A stretch of DNA of 64,000 nucleotides from Flavobacterium chungbukense (GTDB lineage: Bacteria > Bacteroidota > Bacteroidia > Flavobacteriales > Flavobacteriaceae), in NCBI RefSeq assembly GCF_020805785.1, contig NZ_JAJGZV010000002.1, positions 1,054,001-1,118,000 on the forward strand. The letters are read 5' to 3'. The notes under the pieces were generated by a model, which ran no database searches, had not been told where the DNA came from, and was given only the letters and a program-made list of their open reading frames with translations. Below are positions 35,478 to 44,186 of this stretch, in pieces (position 1 is the first letter of the stretch; each line of letters begins with the position of its first letter). The position numbers and the translations under genes are program-made.

Positions 35478-37937
35478 ATGGCAAAAAATAAAAAAGAAAC
35501 TGTAGATAAAAAAAACGATAAACAAGAAGGAAGCAAAAGATCTTTTAAGATATCTAAACAACAAAAATTTGTTTTAGGATGTCTTTTAGTTCTTTTTTCT
35601 GTTGCCTTAGTAGTAGCATTTATTTCTTTCTATGTCAACGGACAATGGCAAAACGATCAAAGTGTTGTAAACCAGCTTGGCGATCGTACTGAAGTAGCTG
35701 AAAACTGGCTTGGAAAATTCGGAGCTTTTCTATCCGATTTAGTGATCTATAAAGGTTTTGGACTTGCCTCTTTTTTATTTGTTCGTTTATTTTTCTTAAC
35801 CGGAATGTTTTTGGCTTTAGATCTTTCTACACAGAAGCTTAAAAACACTTGGTTTTGGGATATTTTTGCTATTATCGTTGTTTCTGTATTATTTGGTTTC
35901 TTCGCCACTTCTGCACCTGAATTAGGAGGCACAATTGGCTATGAACTAAATTTATTTTTACAAGATTATATCGGAAAAACAGGAACTTTACTGACATTGC
36001 TTTTCGGTTTAATTGTCTATCTTATTTTCAAAATAAAATTATCTCCAGAAAAAATCCAAACGTATTTTGATTCGACTAAAAAAGATTTCAAATCAGAATT
36101 AAACACTTTAAAACCAATAGCAAATCAGCCCGAAAGTGCTTATAATCTGGAAGAATTTGCTATTAAAGAAGAAAAAGAAATTAAAAACGATCCTGATCTG
36201 GATGATATTCACCTAAAAACTGTTGATTCTCAATTTGAAATTAATAAAGAAGCATTAAAACCAACTATCTCTCATTCATCTGAGATTGAGTTAAATCCAG
36301 TTTTAAAGCCAATTACTCCAAAACAAGAATTACCATTAGTTTCTCCTGATGAAGCTTTTGTAATCGAAAAAGCGGAAGAAGAAGATATTATTGAAGAAAA
36401 TCTAGCTTCTCGCCTAGTTGCCGATTTCGGATTATTTGATCCAACTTTAGATTTATCAAACTACAAATTCCCAACCATCGATTTATTAAAAGAATATTCT
36501 ACGGGTGGAATTACAATTAATCAGGAAGAGTTAGAAGAAAATAAAAACAAAATTGTAGATACACTTCGTAACTACAAAATTGAAATTGCACAAATTAAAG
36601 CGACCGTTGGACCATCGGTTACATTATATGAAATTGTTCCTGAAGCAGGAATTAGAATTTCAAAAATCAAGAGCTTAGAAGATGATATCGCATTATCATT
36701 ATCAGCATTAGGAATTCGTATTATTGCGCCAATTCCAGGAAAAGGTACGATCGGTATTGAGGTTCCGAACAAAAACCCAACGATGGTTTCGATGAAAAGT
36801 GTCATTGGAGCCGCTAAATTTCAGGAAGCTGAAATGGAACTTCCAATTGCGTTAGGAAAAACAATTTCTAACGAAACTTTCGTAGTCGATTTAGCTAAAA
36901 TGCCTCACTTGCTGATGGCAGGAGCAACTGGACAAGGAAAATCTGTAGGATTAAATGCGGTTTTAACTTCATTATTATACAAAAAACATCCTGCAGAAGT
37001 AAAATTTGTTTTGGTCGATCCGAAAAAAGTAGAGCTTACGCTTTTCAACAAAATTGAAAGACATTATTTAGCCAAACTTCCAGATACGGAAGACGCTATT
37101 ATTACAGATAATGCAAAAGTTGTCAATACATTAAATTCGCTTTGTACCGAAATGGACAATCGTTATTCTTTATTAAAAGATGCGATGGTTCGTAATATTA
37201 AAGAATACAACGATAAATTTAAAGCAAGAAAATTAAATCCTGAAGCTGGCCACAGATTTTTACCTTACATTGTTTTGGTTGTCGATGAGTTCGCCGACTT
37301 GATTATGACTGCAGGAAAAGAAGTCGAAGTTCCAATTGCACGTTTGGCTCAGTTAGCTCGTGCAATCGGTATTCACCTGATTATTGCAACACAAAGACCT
37401 TCTGTAAATGTAATTACAGGTTTAATTAAAGCCAATTTCCCTGCTAGAATTGCATTTAGAGTTACTTCAAAAATCGACTCAAGAACAATTTTGGACACGC
37501 AAGGAGCTGATCAGTTAATTGGTCGTGGAGATTTGTTATACACAAACGGAAATGATGTTATTCGTGTTCAGTGTGCTTTCATTGATACACCAGAAGTTGA
37601 AAAAATTACCGATTTTATCGGTGCACAAAAAGCATATGCCACAGCATATTTGCTTCCAGAGTTTGTTGGAGAAGAAACTGGCATTAATCTTGATATAGAT
37701 ATTTCTGAAAGAGATACTTTATTTAGAGAAGCGGCAGAGATTATTGTCAATGCACAGCAAGGTTCAGCTTCTTTATTGCAGCGAAAATTAAAATTAGGAT
37801 ACAACAGAGCAGGTCGATTAATCGATCAACTTGAGGCAGCAGGTATTGTTGGTCCGTTCGAAGGCAGTAAAGCTAGAAGCGTGAATATTTTAGACTTAAG
37901 TGCTCTTGATCAATTTTTTAATAATGAACAAAATTAA
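35478..37937 (+). CDS. ftsK: DNA translocase FtsK/SpoIIIE
   Basis: 819 residues. Four membrane helices are in the first 190, an acidic linker runs to about 330, and the RecA-like motor follows with Walker A GATGQGKS at 482-489 and Walker B-type VVDEFADLI. A C-terminal gamma winged-helix (ASLLQRKLKLGYNRAGRLID) recognises KOPS-like DNA polarity sequences. It pumps chromosome ends through the division septum for dimer resolution. The linker is short compared with E. coli FtsK, as is usual in this phylum. Confidence 0.95.
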   Translation: MAKNKKETVDKKNDKQEGSKRSFKISKQQKFVLGCLLVLFSVALVVAFISFYVNGQWQNDQSVVNQLGDRTEVAENWLGKFGAFLSDLVIYKGFGLASFLFVRLFFLTGMFLALDLSTQKLKNTWFWDIFAIIVVSVLFGFFATSAPELGGTIGYELNLFLQDYIGKTGTLLTLLFGLIVYLIFKIKLSPEKIQTYFDSTKKDFKSELNTLKPIANQPESAYNLEEFAIKEEKEIKNDPDLDDIHLKTVDSQFEINKEALKPTISHSSEIELNPVLKPITPKQELPLVSPDEAFVIEKAEEEDIIEENLASRLVADFGLFDPTLDLSNYKFPTIDLLKEYSTGGITINQEELEENKNKIVDTLRNYKIEIAQIKATVGPSVTLYEIVPEAGIRISKIKSLEDDIALSLSALGIRIIAPIPGKGTIGIEVPNKNPTMVSMKSVIGAAKFQEAEMELPIALGKTISNETFVVDLAKMPHLLMAGATGQGKSVGLNAVLTSLLYKKHPAEVKFVLVDPKKVELTLFNKIERHYLAKLPDTEDAIITDNAKVVNTLNSLCTEMDNRYSLLKDAMVRNIKEYNDKFKARKLNPEAGHRFLPYIVLVVDEFADLIMTAGKEVEVPIARLAQLARAIGIHLIIATQRPSVNVITGLIKANFPARIAFRVTSKIDSRTILDTQGADQLIGRGDLLYTNGNDVIRVQCAFIDTPEVEKITDFIGAQKAYATAYLLPEFVGEETGINLDIDISERDTLFREAAEIIVNAQQGSASLLQRKLKLGYNRAGRLIDQLEAAGIVGPFEGSKARSVNILDLSALDQFFNNEQN

Positions 37938-37989
37938 TCCAATCATGAAAGCAAAAATTCAAGAAATCAACCAAAATTCTATCACAAAC

Positions 37990-38637
37990 ATGATCAAAAA
38001 GTGTTTTCAAATGGCAATTATTCTGCTTTTGAGCTTCACTTCTGCTCAGGCTCAAGATAAGAAAGCAAAAGATCTATTGAACGAAGTAACCTCTAAAATT
38101 AAAAGCTACGATAATATTGTAATTGATTTCAAATATTCTTTAAATAATGCAAAAGAGAATATTAATCAAGATAGTAAAGGAAATGTTACAATGAAAGGAA
38201 ATCAATATGTTTTGAATTTCATGGGTGTTACTAAAATTTTTGACGGCCAAAAAACATATACAATTGTTCCTGAAGACGAAGAAGTTACAATTTCTAAAGT
38301 TAACGAGAAAGACGATAACGCTATTACACCTTCAAAAATGCTTACTTTTTTCAATTCTGGATACAAATACAATATGGACATTGTTCAAAATGTAAAAGGA
38401 AGAAAAATTCAGTACATAAAATTAATTCCAACAAGTGGAAAAGATCAAAGAAAAGAAATCCTTTTAGGTATTGATAGCCAAACAAAACACATCTATAATT
38501 TGATTGAAACTGGAAAAAACGGAACAAAAACAACTTTAACCGTTAATTCTTTTAAAACCAATCAGCCATTGTCAAAAAATCAATTTACATTTGTAGCGAG
38601 TAAATACCCGAAATACTACATTAATAAATTAGATTAA
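37990..38637 (+). CDS. LolA-like outer-membrane lipoprotein carrier protein
   Basis: I take the ATG at 37990 because it gives a normal signal peptide (MIKKCFQMAIILLLSFTSAQ, cut after AQA): 215 residues. ATGs at 37924 (overlapping ftsK by 14 bp) and 37945 would add an odd polar lead. The mature part has the LolA/LolB half-barrel pattern (IKSYDNIVIDFKYSL, KGNQYVLNFMGVTKIFDGQKTYTIVPEDEEV). It probably carries lipoproteins across the periplasm, though many family members in this phylum are only LolA-like. It is followed 8 bp later by an LptF/G-type permease, so this looks like an envelope operon. Confidence 0.85.
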   Translation: MIKKCFQMAIILLLSFTSAQAQDKKAKDLLNEVTSKIKSYDNIVIDFKYSLNNAKENINQDSKGNVTMKGNQYVLNFMGVTKIFDGQKTYTIVPEDEEVTISKVNEKDDNAITPSKMLTFFNSGYKYNMDIVQNVKGRKIQYIKLIPTSGKDQRKEILLGIDSQTKHIYNLIETGKNGTKTTLTVNSFKTNQPLSKNQFTFVASKYPKYYINKLD

Positions 38638-38645
38638 TTACAAGG

Positions 38646-40100
38646 TTGAAAATTTTAGACAAATACTTACTAAAAACTTTTCTGATTACATTTGCTACGG
38701 TATTTGTAATCCTTTTTTTTATATTCATACTACAGACTGTATGGCTGTTTATTTCAGAACTTGCAGGTAAAGATTTGGATTTAATTCTAGTGGTTAAATT
38801 CTTGCTTTTCTCCATGCCTAGAATTATTCCGCTGGTTTTACCTTTATCAGTTTTGCTGGCTTCGATTATGACTTTTGGAAATCTGGCCGAAAATTACGAA
38901 TTCGCAGCCATGAAATCTTCTGGTATTTCGTTGCAAAGAGCTATGCGCGTATTGATTATTTTTATTTTCGTTTTGAGTATTGTCGCTTTTTGGTTTGCAA
39001 ATAACGTAATTCCATATGCCGAATATAAATTTGTTAACTTTAGAAAAAACATCGCACAAGCCAAACCAGCAATGGCAATTGCCGAAGGACAGTTTAACGA
39101 TGTTGGCACTTACAACATTAAAGTCAATAAAAAGTCTGGAGAAAACGGAAACCATCTTACTGGAGTAACAATTCACGAAAAGCCCAGCAGTATGGGCGAA
39201 AACAAAACTGTTATTAAATCTAAAACAGGCGAATTAATTAGCAGTGAAAAATCTAGTATTCTTCAATTAGTTTTGAATGATGGATATTATTATCAAGATG
39301 TTACTCCCAAAAAATATGAAGATCGTGCAAAATTACCTTTTATAAAAGGAAAATTTAAGAAGCAGATTATCAACATTGATTTGGCTGAATTAAACAAAGT
39401 TGACGACAGCAAAGAAAGCATTGCGGGAACAAATGCAATGTTAAATGTTAATGAATTACGCTATACTTTAGATTCATTAAACAAGAATTTAGATAACGAA
39501 ATTGTATCTTTTTCGGAAAACATCAATCAGCGAGTTGGAATCAGAAGAGGTCCGCCAAGCGTGAATAAACAAGTAAAGAAAAAACAACTTCCAAACAACT
39601 TAATGTCCTTGTATTCTAACAAAGACCAAGTTGATATTTTTAAAATGGCTGGAAGTAATATTACAAGCAATATTTACTCGATAGAAACCACTCAAAAAGA
39701 CCTAAAAGATAAACAAAGAGAAATCAATAAGCATTTAAGCGCTTTGTATGAAAAATTTGTAATTGCTTTTGCGTGCTTTTTAATGTTTTTTATTGGAGCT
39801 CCACTTGGTGCAATTATTAGAAAAGGAGGTCTTGGACTTCCAATTGTATTTGCTGTTTTAATCTTTATTACTTTCCATTTCATTAATACTTTCGGAAAAA
39901 GATTATCACAAGAAGGCGGTATGTCTCCATTTGTAGGTTCATGGATGTCATCTTTTATCCTATCACCATTAGCGATTCTTTTAACATATCGCGCGACAAA
40001 TGACAATGGATTAATTAATTTTGACGCAATTACAACCCCAATTTCACAACTATTTCAGAAAATTTCCGAGCGGTTTTTTCCAGCTCAAAAGCAAGAATAA
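38646..40100 (+). CDS. LptF/LptG (YjgP/YjgQ) family permease
   Basis: 484 residues from a TTG start at 38646; MKILDKYLLKTFLITF matches the family N-terminus, so the TTG is believable. Six membrane helices lie in two groups (about 15-120 and 365-460) around a large periplasmic beta-jellyroll domain. LptF and LptG form the inner-membrane part of the LPS export ABC transporter. Which of the two cannot be settled here. Gaps of 8 bp upstream and 2 bp downstream place it in one operon with the LolA-like gene and ribB. Confidence 0.9.
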   Translation: MKILDKYLLKTFLITFATVFVILFFIFILQTVWLFISELAGKDLDLILVVKFLLFSMPRIIPLVLPLSVLLASIMTFGNLAENYEFAAMKSSGISLQRAMRVLIIFIFVLSIVAFWFANNVIPYAEYKFVNFRKNIAQAKPAMAIAEGQFNDVGTYNIKVNKKSGENGNHLTGVTIHEKPSSMGENKTVIKSKTGELISSEKSSILQLVLNDGYYYQDVTPKKYEDRAKLPFIKGKFKKQIINIDLAELNKVDDSKESIAGTNAMLNVNELRYTLDSLNKNLDNEIVSFSENINQRVGIRRGPPSVNKQVKKKQLPNNLMSLYSNKDQVDIFKMAGSNITSNIYSIETTQKDLKDKQREINKHLSALYEKFVIAFACFLMFFIGAPLGAIIRKGGLGLPIVFAVLIFITFHFINTFGKRLSQEGGMSPFVGSWMSSFILSPLAILLTYRATNDNGLINFDAITTPISQLFQKISERFFPAQKQE

Positions 40101-40102
40101 TT

Positions 40103-41236
40103 ATGTCAACAACAAAAATACAACTGAATACCATTGAAGAAGCTATTGAAGATATTCGTCAAGGTAAAGTAATCATTGTAGTCGATGATGAAGATCGTGA
40201 GAACGAAGGTGATTTTTTAGCTGCTGCTGAAAAAGTAACTCCAGAGATGATCAATTTTATGGCTACTCACGGTCGCGGTCTAATCTGCACACCATTAACC
40301 GAAAGCAGATGCAAAGAATTGGATCTTCGTGCTATGGTTACCAACAATACAGATCATATGGAAACTGCTTTTACTGTTTCTGTTGATTTAAAAGGAAATG
40401 GTGTTACGACTGGAATTTCAGCTGCCGATCGTTCTAAAACAGTTGAAGCTTTAGTTGACCCAAATACAAAACCTCACGACTTAGCTCGTCCTGGCCATAT
40501 TTTTCCTTTAATAGCCAAACAAGGCGGTGTTTTAAGAAGAACTGGACATACCGAAGCAGCTATAGATTTTGCACGTTTAGCAGGATTTAAACCCGCAGGA
40601 GTAATCTGCGAAATCTTAAATGAAGACGGAACAATGTCTCGTCTTCCTGAATTGATTAAAGTCGCTGAAAAATTCAATTTAAAACTAGTTTCAATTGAAG
40701 ATTTAGTTGCTTACAGAATGCAACATGATAGTTTAATCGTTAAAAAAGAAGATTTTGATATTGAAACTCGTTTTGGGACTTTCAGATTAAGAGCTTACGA
40801 GCAAACAACCAACAAACAAATTCATATTGCTTTAACAAAAGGAACTTGGAATTCTGGCGAACCCATCTTAACTAGAATACACTCTTCTCAAGTAAATAAT
40901 GATTTATTGGGAACATTAACCAATAATGCTGAACAGCAATTGGACGATATGTTTAAGGTAATTAATGAAAATGGAAAAGGTGCTGTTATCTTTATCAATC
41001 AAGATATGACAGCAGTAAATCTTTTAAATAGAATTTCTGAACTTAAGGCATTGCAATCTAACGGGACTTTAAAAGCTCCAAAAGTCATTATTGACAGCAA
41101 AGATTACGGAATTGGAGCTCAAATCCTCCATGATATAGATATTTCTAAAATAAGATTGGTTTCAAATACCGAGCAAACAAAGCGCGTTGGTATGATTGGA
41201 TATGGACTTGAAATTACAGAATACGTAAATTATTAA
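40103..41236 (+). CDS. ribB: 3,4-dihydroxy-2-butanone-4-phosphate synthase with degenerate GTP cyclohydrolase II domain
   Basis: 377 residues. The N-terminal RibB domain (1-205) is intact, with VDDEDRENEGDF, ATHGRGLICTPL and RTGHTEAAIDFARLAG. The C-terminal half has the GTP cyclohydrolase II fold, ending in KDYGIGAQILHDIDISKIRLVSN. However, the three zinc-binding cysteines of E. coli RibA (54, 65, 67) align to Q263, N274 and A276, and the RQEGRGIG loop is replaced. Only the butanone-phosphate half of riboflavin synthesis should be active; the second half is probably structural. A separate RibA is expected elsewhere. It starts 2 bp after the permease stop. Confidence 0.92.
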   Translation: MSTTKIQLNTIEEAIEDIRQGKVIIVVDDEDRENEGDFLAAAEKVTPEMINFMATHGRGLICTPLTESRCKELDLRAMVTNNTDHMETAFTVSVDLKGNGVTTGISAADRSKTVEALVDPNTKPHDLARPGHIFPLIAKQGGVLRRTGHTEAAIDFARLAGFKPAGVICEILNEDGTMSRLPELIKVAEKFNLKLVSIEDLVAYRMQHDSLIVKKEDFDIETRFGTFRLRAYEQTTNKQIHIALTKGTWNSGEPILTRIHSSQVNNDLLGTLTNNAEQQLDDMFKVINENGKGAVIFINQDMTAVNLLNRISELKALQSNGTLKAPKVIIDSKDYGIGAQILHDIDISKIRLVSNTEQTKRVGMIGYGLEITEYVNY

Positions 41237-41237
41237 T

Positions 41238-41636
41238 ATGGGAACAGTAGAAGAAAGAATTCAGAAATCTGAAACTCGTATTTTTAAAGCCGTTTTTCCT
41301 AGTACCACAAATCATTATGATACTTTATTTGGAGGAACTGCCCTCCATTTAATGGATGAAGTGGCATTTATTTGTGCGACACGTTTCAGCCGCAAAAAAG
41401 TTGTTACAATATCTACAGGTCAGATTGACTTTAAAAAAGCAATTCCAGCCGGAACTTTAATCGAATTAGTAGCAAAAGTTGATAGTGTTGGAAGAACAAG
41501 CTGTAAAATTCATGTCGATATTTTTATGGAACAGATGTATTCTGAGCTTCGCGAAACAGTAGTTTCAGGAACTTTTTCGTTTGTTGCAGTTGATGAAAAC
41601 AAAAAACCAACCCCTATTTTGGACGATTTAGAATAA
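41238..41636 (+). CDS. Acyl-CoA thioesterase (hotdog fold, YciA-like)
   Basis: 132 residues. The hotdog acyl-CoA thioesterase pattern is clear: FPSTTNHYDTLFGGTALHLMDEVAF with the catalytic-region Asp, and a second half with VDSVGRTSCKIHVDIF. It hydrolyses acyl-CoA esters in the cytoplasm; chain specificity cannot be inferred. The gene starts one base after the ribB stop codon, so translation is coupled. It is the last core gene before the tRNA-Ser and accessory DNA. Confidence 0.9.
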   Translation: MGTVEERIQKSETRIFKAVFPSTTNHYDTLFGGTALHLMDEVAFICATRFSRKKVVTISTGQIDFKKAIPAGTLIELVAKVDSVGRTSCKIHVDIFMEQMYSELRETVVSGTFSFVAVDENKKPTPILDDLE

Positions 41637-41747
41637 TTTTTTAAAAATACTCACTTTCGGAAATACTGATAATTAGACAGTTGAAAATTATCTTAAAAAA
41701 CTTTAAAAAAAAGTCTAAAAAAAGTTTTTATAACCGAAAAACCGTCT

Positions 41748-41755
41748 TATATTTG
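41748..41755 (+). promoter_or_regulatory. -7 promoter element of tRNA-Ser copy 1
   Basis: TATATTTG fits TAnnTTTG and is followed by GCACCCGCAAT, which also follows the equivalent element of copy 2. It lies 32 bp before the tRNA, exactly as in copy 2. Confidence 0.7.
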
Positions 41756-41787
41756 CACCCGCAATCAGGCATTGATAGCGACATACT

Positions 41788-41875
41788 GGAGAAATGGCAG
41801 AGCGGTCGAATGCGGCAGTCTTGAAAACTGTTGACTGTAACAGGTCCGGGGGTTCGAATCCCTCTTTCTCCGCCA
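41788..41875 (+). tRNA. tRNA-Ser(UGA), copy 1
   Basis: 88 nt including an encoded CCA. The 7-bp acceptor stem GGAGAAA/TTTCTCC, anticodon loop CTTGAAA with anticodon TGA, long variable arm and T-loop TTCGAAT are all visible. It differs from copy 2 by a compensated acceptor-stem pair (A-T here, G-C there), so both look functional. It is followed by a terminator and then by an integrase gene. Confidence 0.95.
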
Positions 41876-41905
41876 GTAGAAGTTTCAGAAGAAACTTTAA
41901 AAGTC

Positions 41906-41939
41906 AAAAGCCTTTAAACACTAGTGTTTAAAGGCTTTT
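41906..41939 (+). terminator. Terminator of tRNA-Ser copy 1
   Basis: A perfect palindrome AAAAGCCTTTAAACAC-TA-GTGTTTAAAGGCTTTT followed by more T, 30 bp after the tRNA. Nearly identical to 48961-48994. Confidence 0.9.
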
Positions 41940-41997
41940 TTTGTTTTTACACACTTTTCAAAAAGCACATGTTTTATCAAAGAACGGTTACCCTATT

Positions 41998-42044
41998 AGT
42001 TACCCAGTCATTTTTTGAATCTTTTTTCTAAAAAATGGGTAACT
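41998..42044. other. att-like inverted-repeat site after tRNA-Ser copy 1
   Basis: AGTTACCC (41998-42005) and GGGTAACT (42037-42044) are exact inverted arms around a T-rich spacer. The region after tRNA copy 2 (49031-49086) has the same arms and spacer style, and here the integrase gene starts 94 bp later. Likely recombinase-binding or attachment DNA; the crossover point is not identified. Confidence 0.45.
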
Positions 42045-42053
42045 AAAAAGAAA

Positions 42054-42070
42054 GAATTCCCCGGGAATTC
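42054..42070. promoter_or_regulatory. 17-bp palindrome before the integrase gene
   Basis: GAATTCCCCGGGAATTC is symmetric around its central base and lies 68 bp before the integrase ATG. It could be an operator or a recombinase arm site. Confidence 0.35.
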
Positions 42071-42137
42071 CCTGCTATCAATGGGCTCTCTTAAAATTTT
42101 TAATTCAATTTGATTATTAATTTTAAAACTAGATAAC

Positions 42138-43361
42138 ATGTTAAAAGTAATTTTTTACCAGAAATCCGACAGAGTAAACAAGAACGGCGAATCTCCCATC
42201 TATGCGCGTTTGAGTTACAATGACAGACAAATTTCAATGTCAACCGGACAAGCCATCTTAAAAGAAAGGTGGGCCAGCACTAATAACCTTAGAAACCAGC
42301 TTAAAATTGAAAAGGAAATAGTAATCAAAAATCTACTTGATCTTTTCCAGCTTAATGCAGCCAAAAAATTCACTGAACTCTTCAGAATTGATCCTGAGGT
42401 TAACCTTCAATTATTAAAGGCTGAAATTACAGGCAAAGCCCAAATAGAACAGCCACAAGGGCCTACCATAATTGAAATTTTGGAAACATACAATATATAT
42501 TTCACCAAAAGAGTGAGCTCGGGAGAACGTGCTCCAGCCTCACTGCAGAAATACAAAAGAGCCAAAGATCTGCTTTTAAACTTCATTAGCAGCACCTACA
42601 AACAAGAAGACATGTTAGCATCTGAGTTATCAAGCTCGTTTGTATTTAAACTGGAGCAGTTCCTTAAATATGACAGCAGTTTTAAAGATCAGACAGGCAT
42701 CAAAAACAATTCGGTGGTAAAATATATGAAGATGTATAAAACTGCCTGCAATTACGCCATTAAAATGGACTTGATCATAAAAAACCCATTCAACATTTAT
42801 GACGGCAGGCTGAGCGTAAAAGATGCTGTTTTCCTAACCCAGCAGGAACTGAATACAATCGAGAACAAAATATTTCCAACTCCCCGTCTGGAAAAGGTGA
42901 AGGATATATTCCTTTTCAGCTGCTACACAGGTTATGCCCCTGTCGATGCCTTGGAGCTGACCGAAAGAAACTTATCAGAAGATTCGACAGGAAATTTATG
43001 GATTATGACCAGCAGAGCCAAAACTGCCATTAGAGCCAATGTCCCAGTACTGCCTACTGTTGATAAAATTATTTCTAAATATAAAAACCAACAAAAAGGT
43101 CTTATCCCGAAAATTTCCAATCAGAAAATGAATGCTTATCTTAAGGAAATCGCTGATGTCTGCGGCATAAGTAAACATCTTACCTGGTATGTTGCCAGAC
43201 ACACATTTGCTACCACGGTCACTCTAGGAAACGGAGTAAGACTGGAGAACGTATCAGCTATGATGGGACATACCAATACCAAGCAGACACAGCATTATGC
43301 AAAAGTTTTGGATGTAAACATTATGGAAGATATGGAGAAACTGAAATCTAAGTTTAGGTGA
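42138..43361 (+). CDS. Tyrosine recombinase/integrase of a mobile element
   Basis: 407 residues. An N-terminal Arm-binding-like domain (VIFYQKSDRVNKNGESPIYARL), a SAM-like core-binding domain (about 105-220) and a catalytic domain are present. Arg354 in VARHTFATT, MMGHTNTKQTQHYAKV and nucleophile Tyr387 are visible. The first catalytic Arg position (TGxR) is Ala267 in CYTGYAPVDAL, as seen in IntDOT-type Bacteroidota integrases that lack Arg I. It lies 262 bp from the tRNA-Ser 3' end and reads away from it, the standard place for an integrase that uses the tRNA as its attachment site. Confidence 0.92.
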   Translation: MLKVIFYQKSDRVNKNGESPIYARLSYNDRQISMSTGQAILKERWASTNNLRNQLKIEKEIVIKNLLDLFQLNAAKKFTELFRIDPEVNLQLLKAEITGKAQIEQPQGPTIIEILETYNIYFTKRVSSGERAPASLQKYKRAKDLLLNFISSTYKQEDMLASELSSSFVFKLEQFLKYDSSFKDQTGIKNNSVVKYMKMYKTACNYAIKMDLIIKNPFNIYDGRLSVKDAVFLTQQELNTIENKIFPTPRLEKVKDIFLFSCYTGYAPVDALELTERNLSEDSTGNLWIMTSRAKTAIRANVPVLPTVDKIISKYKNQQKGLIPKISNQKMNAYLKEIADVCGISKHLTWYVARHTFATTVTLGNGVRLENVSAMMGHTNTKQTQHYAKVLDVNIMEDMEKLKSKFR

Positions 43362-43468
43362 CATACGCTTACCAAGAGACTTCTGAATCTAAGTCTCTTA
43401 AAGAGCTTTAATCCATTTAGAGTAAAAAAGTAAACTGAAACACATTATATGTTTTGCAGTACATTTCC

Positions 43469-43495
43469 AATTGCGTCCGCAATGCGGACGCAATT
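43469..43495. repeat. Covarying 27-nt hairpin, copy A
   Basis: AATTGCGTCC-GCAATGC-GGACGCAATT. The 10-bp arms are perfect and the loop itself closes by two more pairs, leaving AAT. It is preceded by TTTCC. It is one of four related sites around the Fic gene whose arms differ but stay paired. Confidence 0.8.
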
Positions 43496-43716
43496 AACAT
43501 TGACACAAAAAAGTATAGTCTTTTAGTTTTTAAAGTTTATCCTGTTTACTAATTTAAACACGTTTACATGTACTAGTTGAACGACAGGAAAAAGATAGAG
43601 CCGATTTACGGTACTTAATTGATTAAATATCTTGCAGAAGAATAACGGCGTCAGTATAGAACTGGATTTTCATACCGCCAATTAAATTGGTATCGAAAAT
43701 TTTACAGAACATTTCC

Positions 43717-43743
43717 AATTGTGTCCACAATGCGGACACAATT
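43717..43743. repeat. Covarying 27-nt hairpin, copy B
   Basis: AATTGTGTCC-ACAATGC-GGACACAATT. The arms are perfect; relative to copy A, a C-to-T change in the left arm is matched by G-to-A in the right. Also preceded by TTTCC and followed by TAGCTG, as is copy D. Confidence 0.8.
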
Positions 43744-44059
43744 TAGCTGCACACAATATAATCTCCTGCAATCTATTCATAATGAAGAAAAAAGAGAGCT
43801 CTAAATTGCTGAAAGCCTTAAAAAACAATTAGACATAAGACCGCCAGCTAGAGCGACAAGTAAACAGTTTATTATGACAGAAAACAAGTGGAATGAAGGT
43901 GTGTTAAACCTAGAACAAGAAATTTAACTGCTCTTTTAATAATCAGCAGATCTATCAGATGTTCTACTTCTATCAGAAACAGCAGTTCCTGCATTATCTT
44001 TATTAGCATATTTAAATAAAATAGCAGCATATAGATAAGCTTATATTTATATCAGCATT

Positions 44060-44168
44060 AAAAGCTAATATCAACACAACTTTAAAAGCTAATATTGATA
44101 CATCGCTAAAAGCTAATATTAGTACAGCATTAAAAGCTAATATAGGAACAACATTAAAAGCTAATTAT
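44060..44168 (+). repeat. Five 24-bp direct repeats upstream of the Fic gene
   Basis: AAAAGCTAAT starts at 44060, 44084, 44108, 44132 and 44156, an exact 24-bp period. The unit is close to AAAAGCTAATATNNNNACA followed by NCNTT; the fifth copy is shortened. The array ends at a -7 element, as operator arrays often do. It is also in frame with the Fic gene and open from 44025, reading LKANI-x-T-x repeats, but there is no start codon. I favour a DNA-binding array. A coding relic is the alternative. Confidence 0.85.
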
Positions 44169-44176
44169 TATCTTTG
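44169..44176 (+). promoter_or_regulatory. -7 promoter element of the Fic gene
   Basis: TATCTTTG fits TAnnTTTG and lies only 10 bp before the ATG at 44187, implying a very short or absent leader. The 24-bp repeats abut it, a layout suited to repression or activation from the array. Confidence 0.6.
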
Positions 44177-44186
44177 TAAAAAAACA

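Larger units (their letters stand above)
43362..44059. other. Non-coding stretch between integrase and Fic gene
   Basis: I find no credible gene in about 700 bp. It holds two 27-nt hairpins (43469 and 43717). A region at 43706-43835 matches 46435-46565 beyond the Fic gene, and the remains look like a decayed start (MKKKESSKLLKALKNN then stop at 43783-43833). Confidence 0.6.

Noticed and set aside
40703..41236. Active GTP cyclohydrolase II
   Set aside because: All three zinc-binding cysteines and the RQEGRGIG loop are missing.
43783..43833. Short ORF MKKKESSKLLKALKNN
   Set aside because: Only 16 codons, and its counterpart in the repeat copy at 46.5 kb is not open, so it is treated as a decayed remnant.
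44060..44168. CRISPR array
   Set aside because: The repeats are 24 bp and contiguous with only about 4-8 variable bases each. There are no unique spacers and no cas genes nearby.
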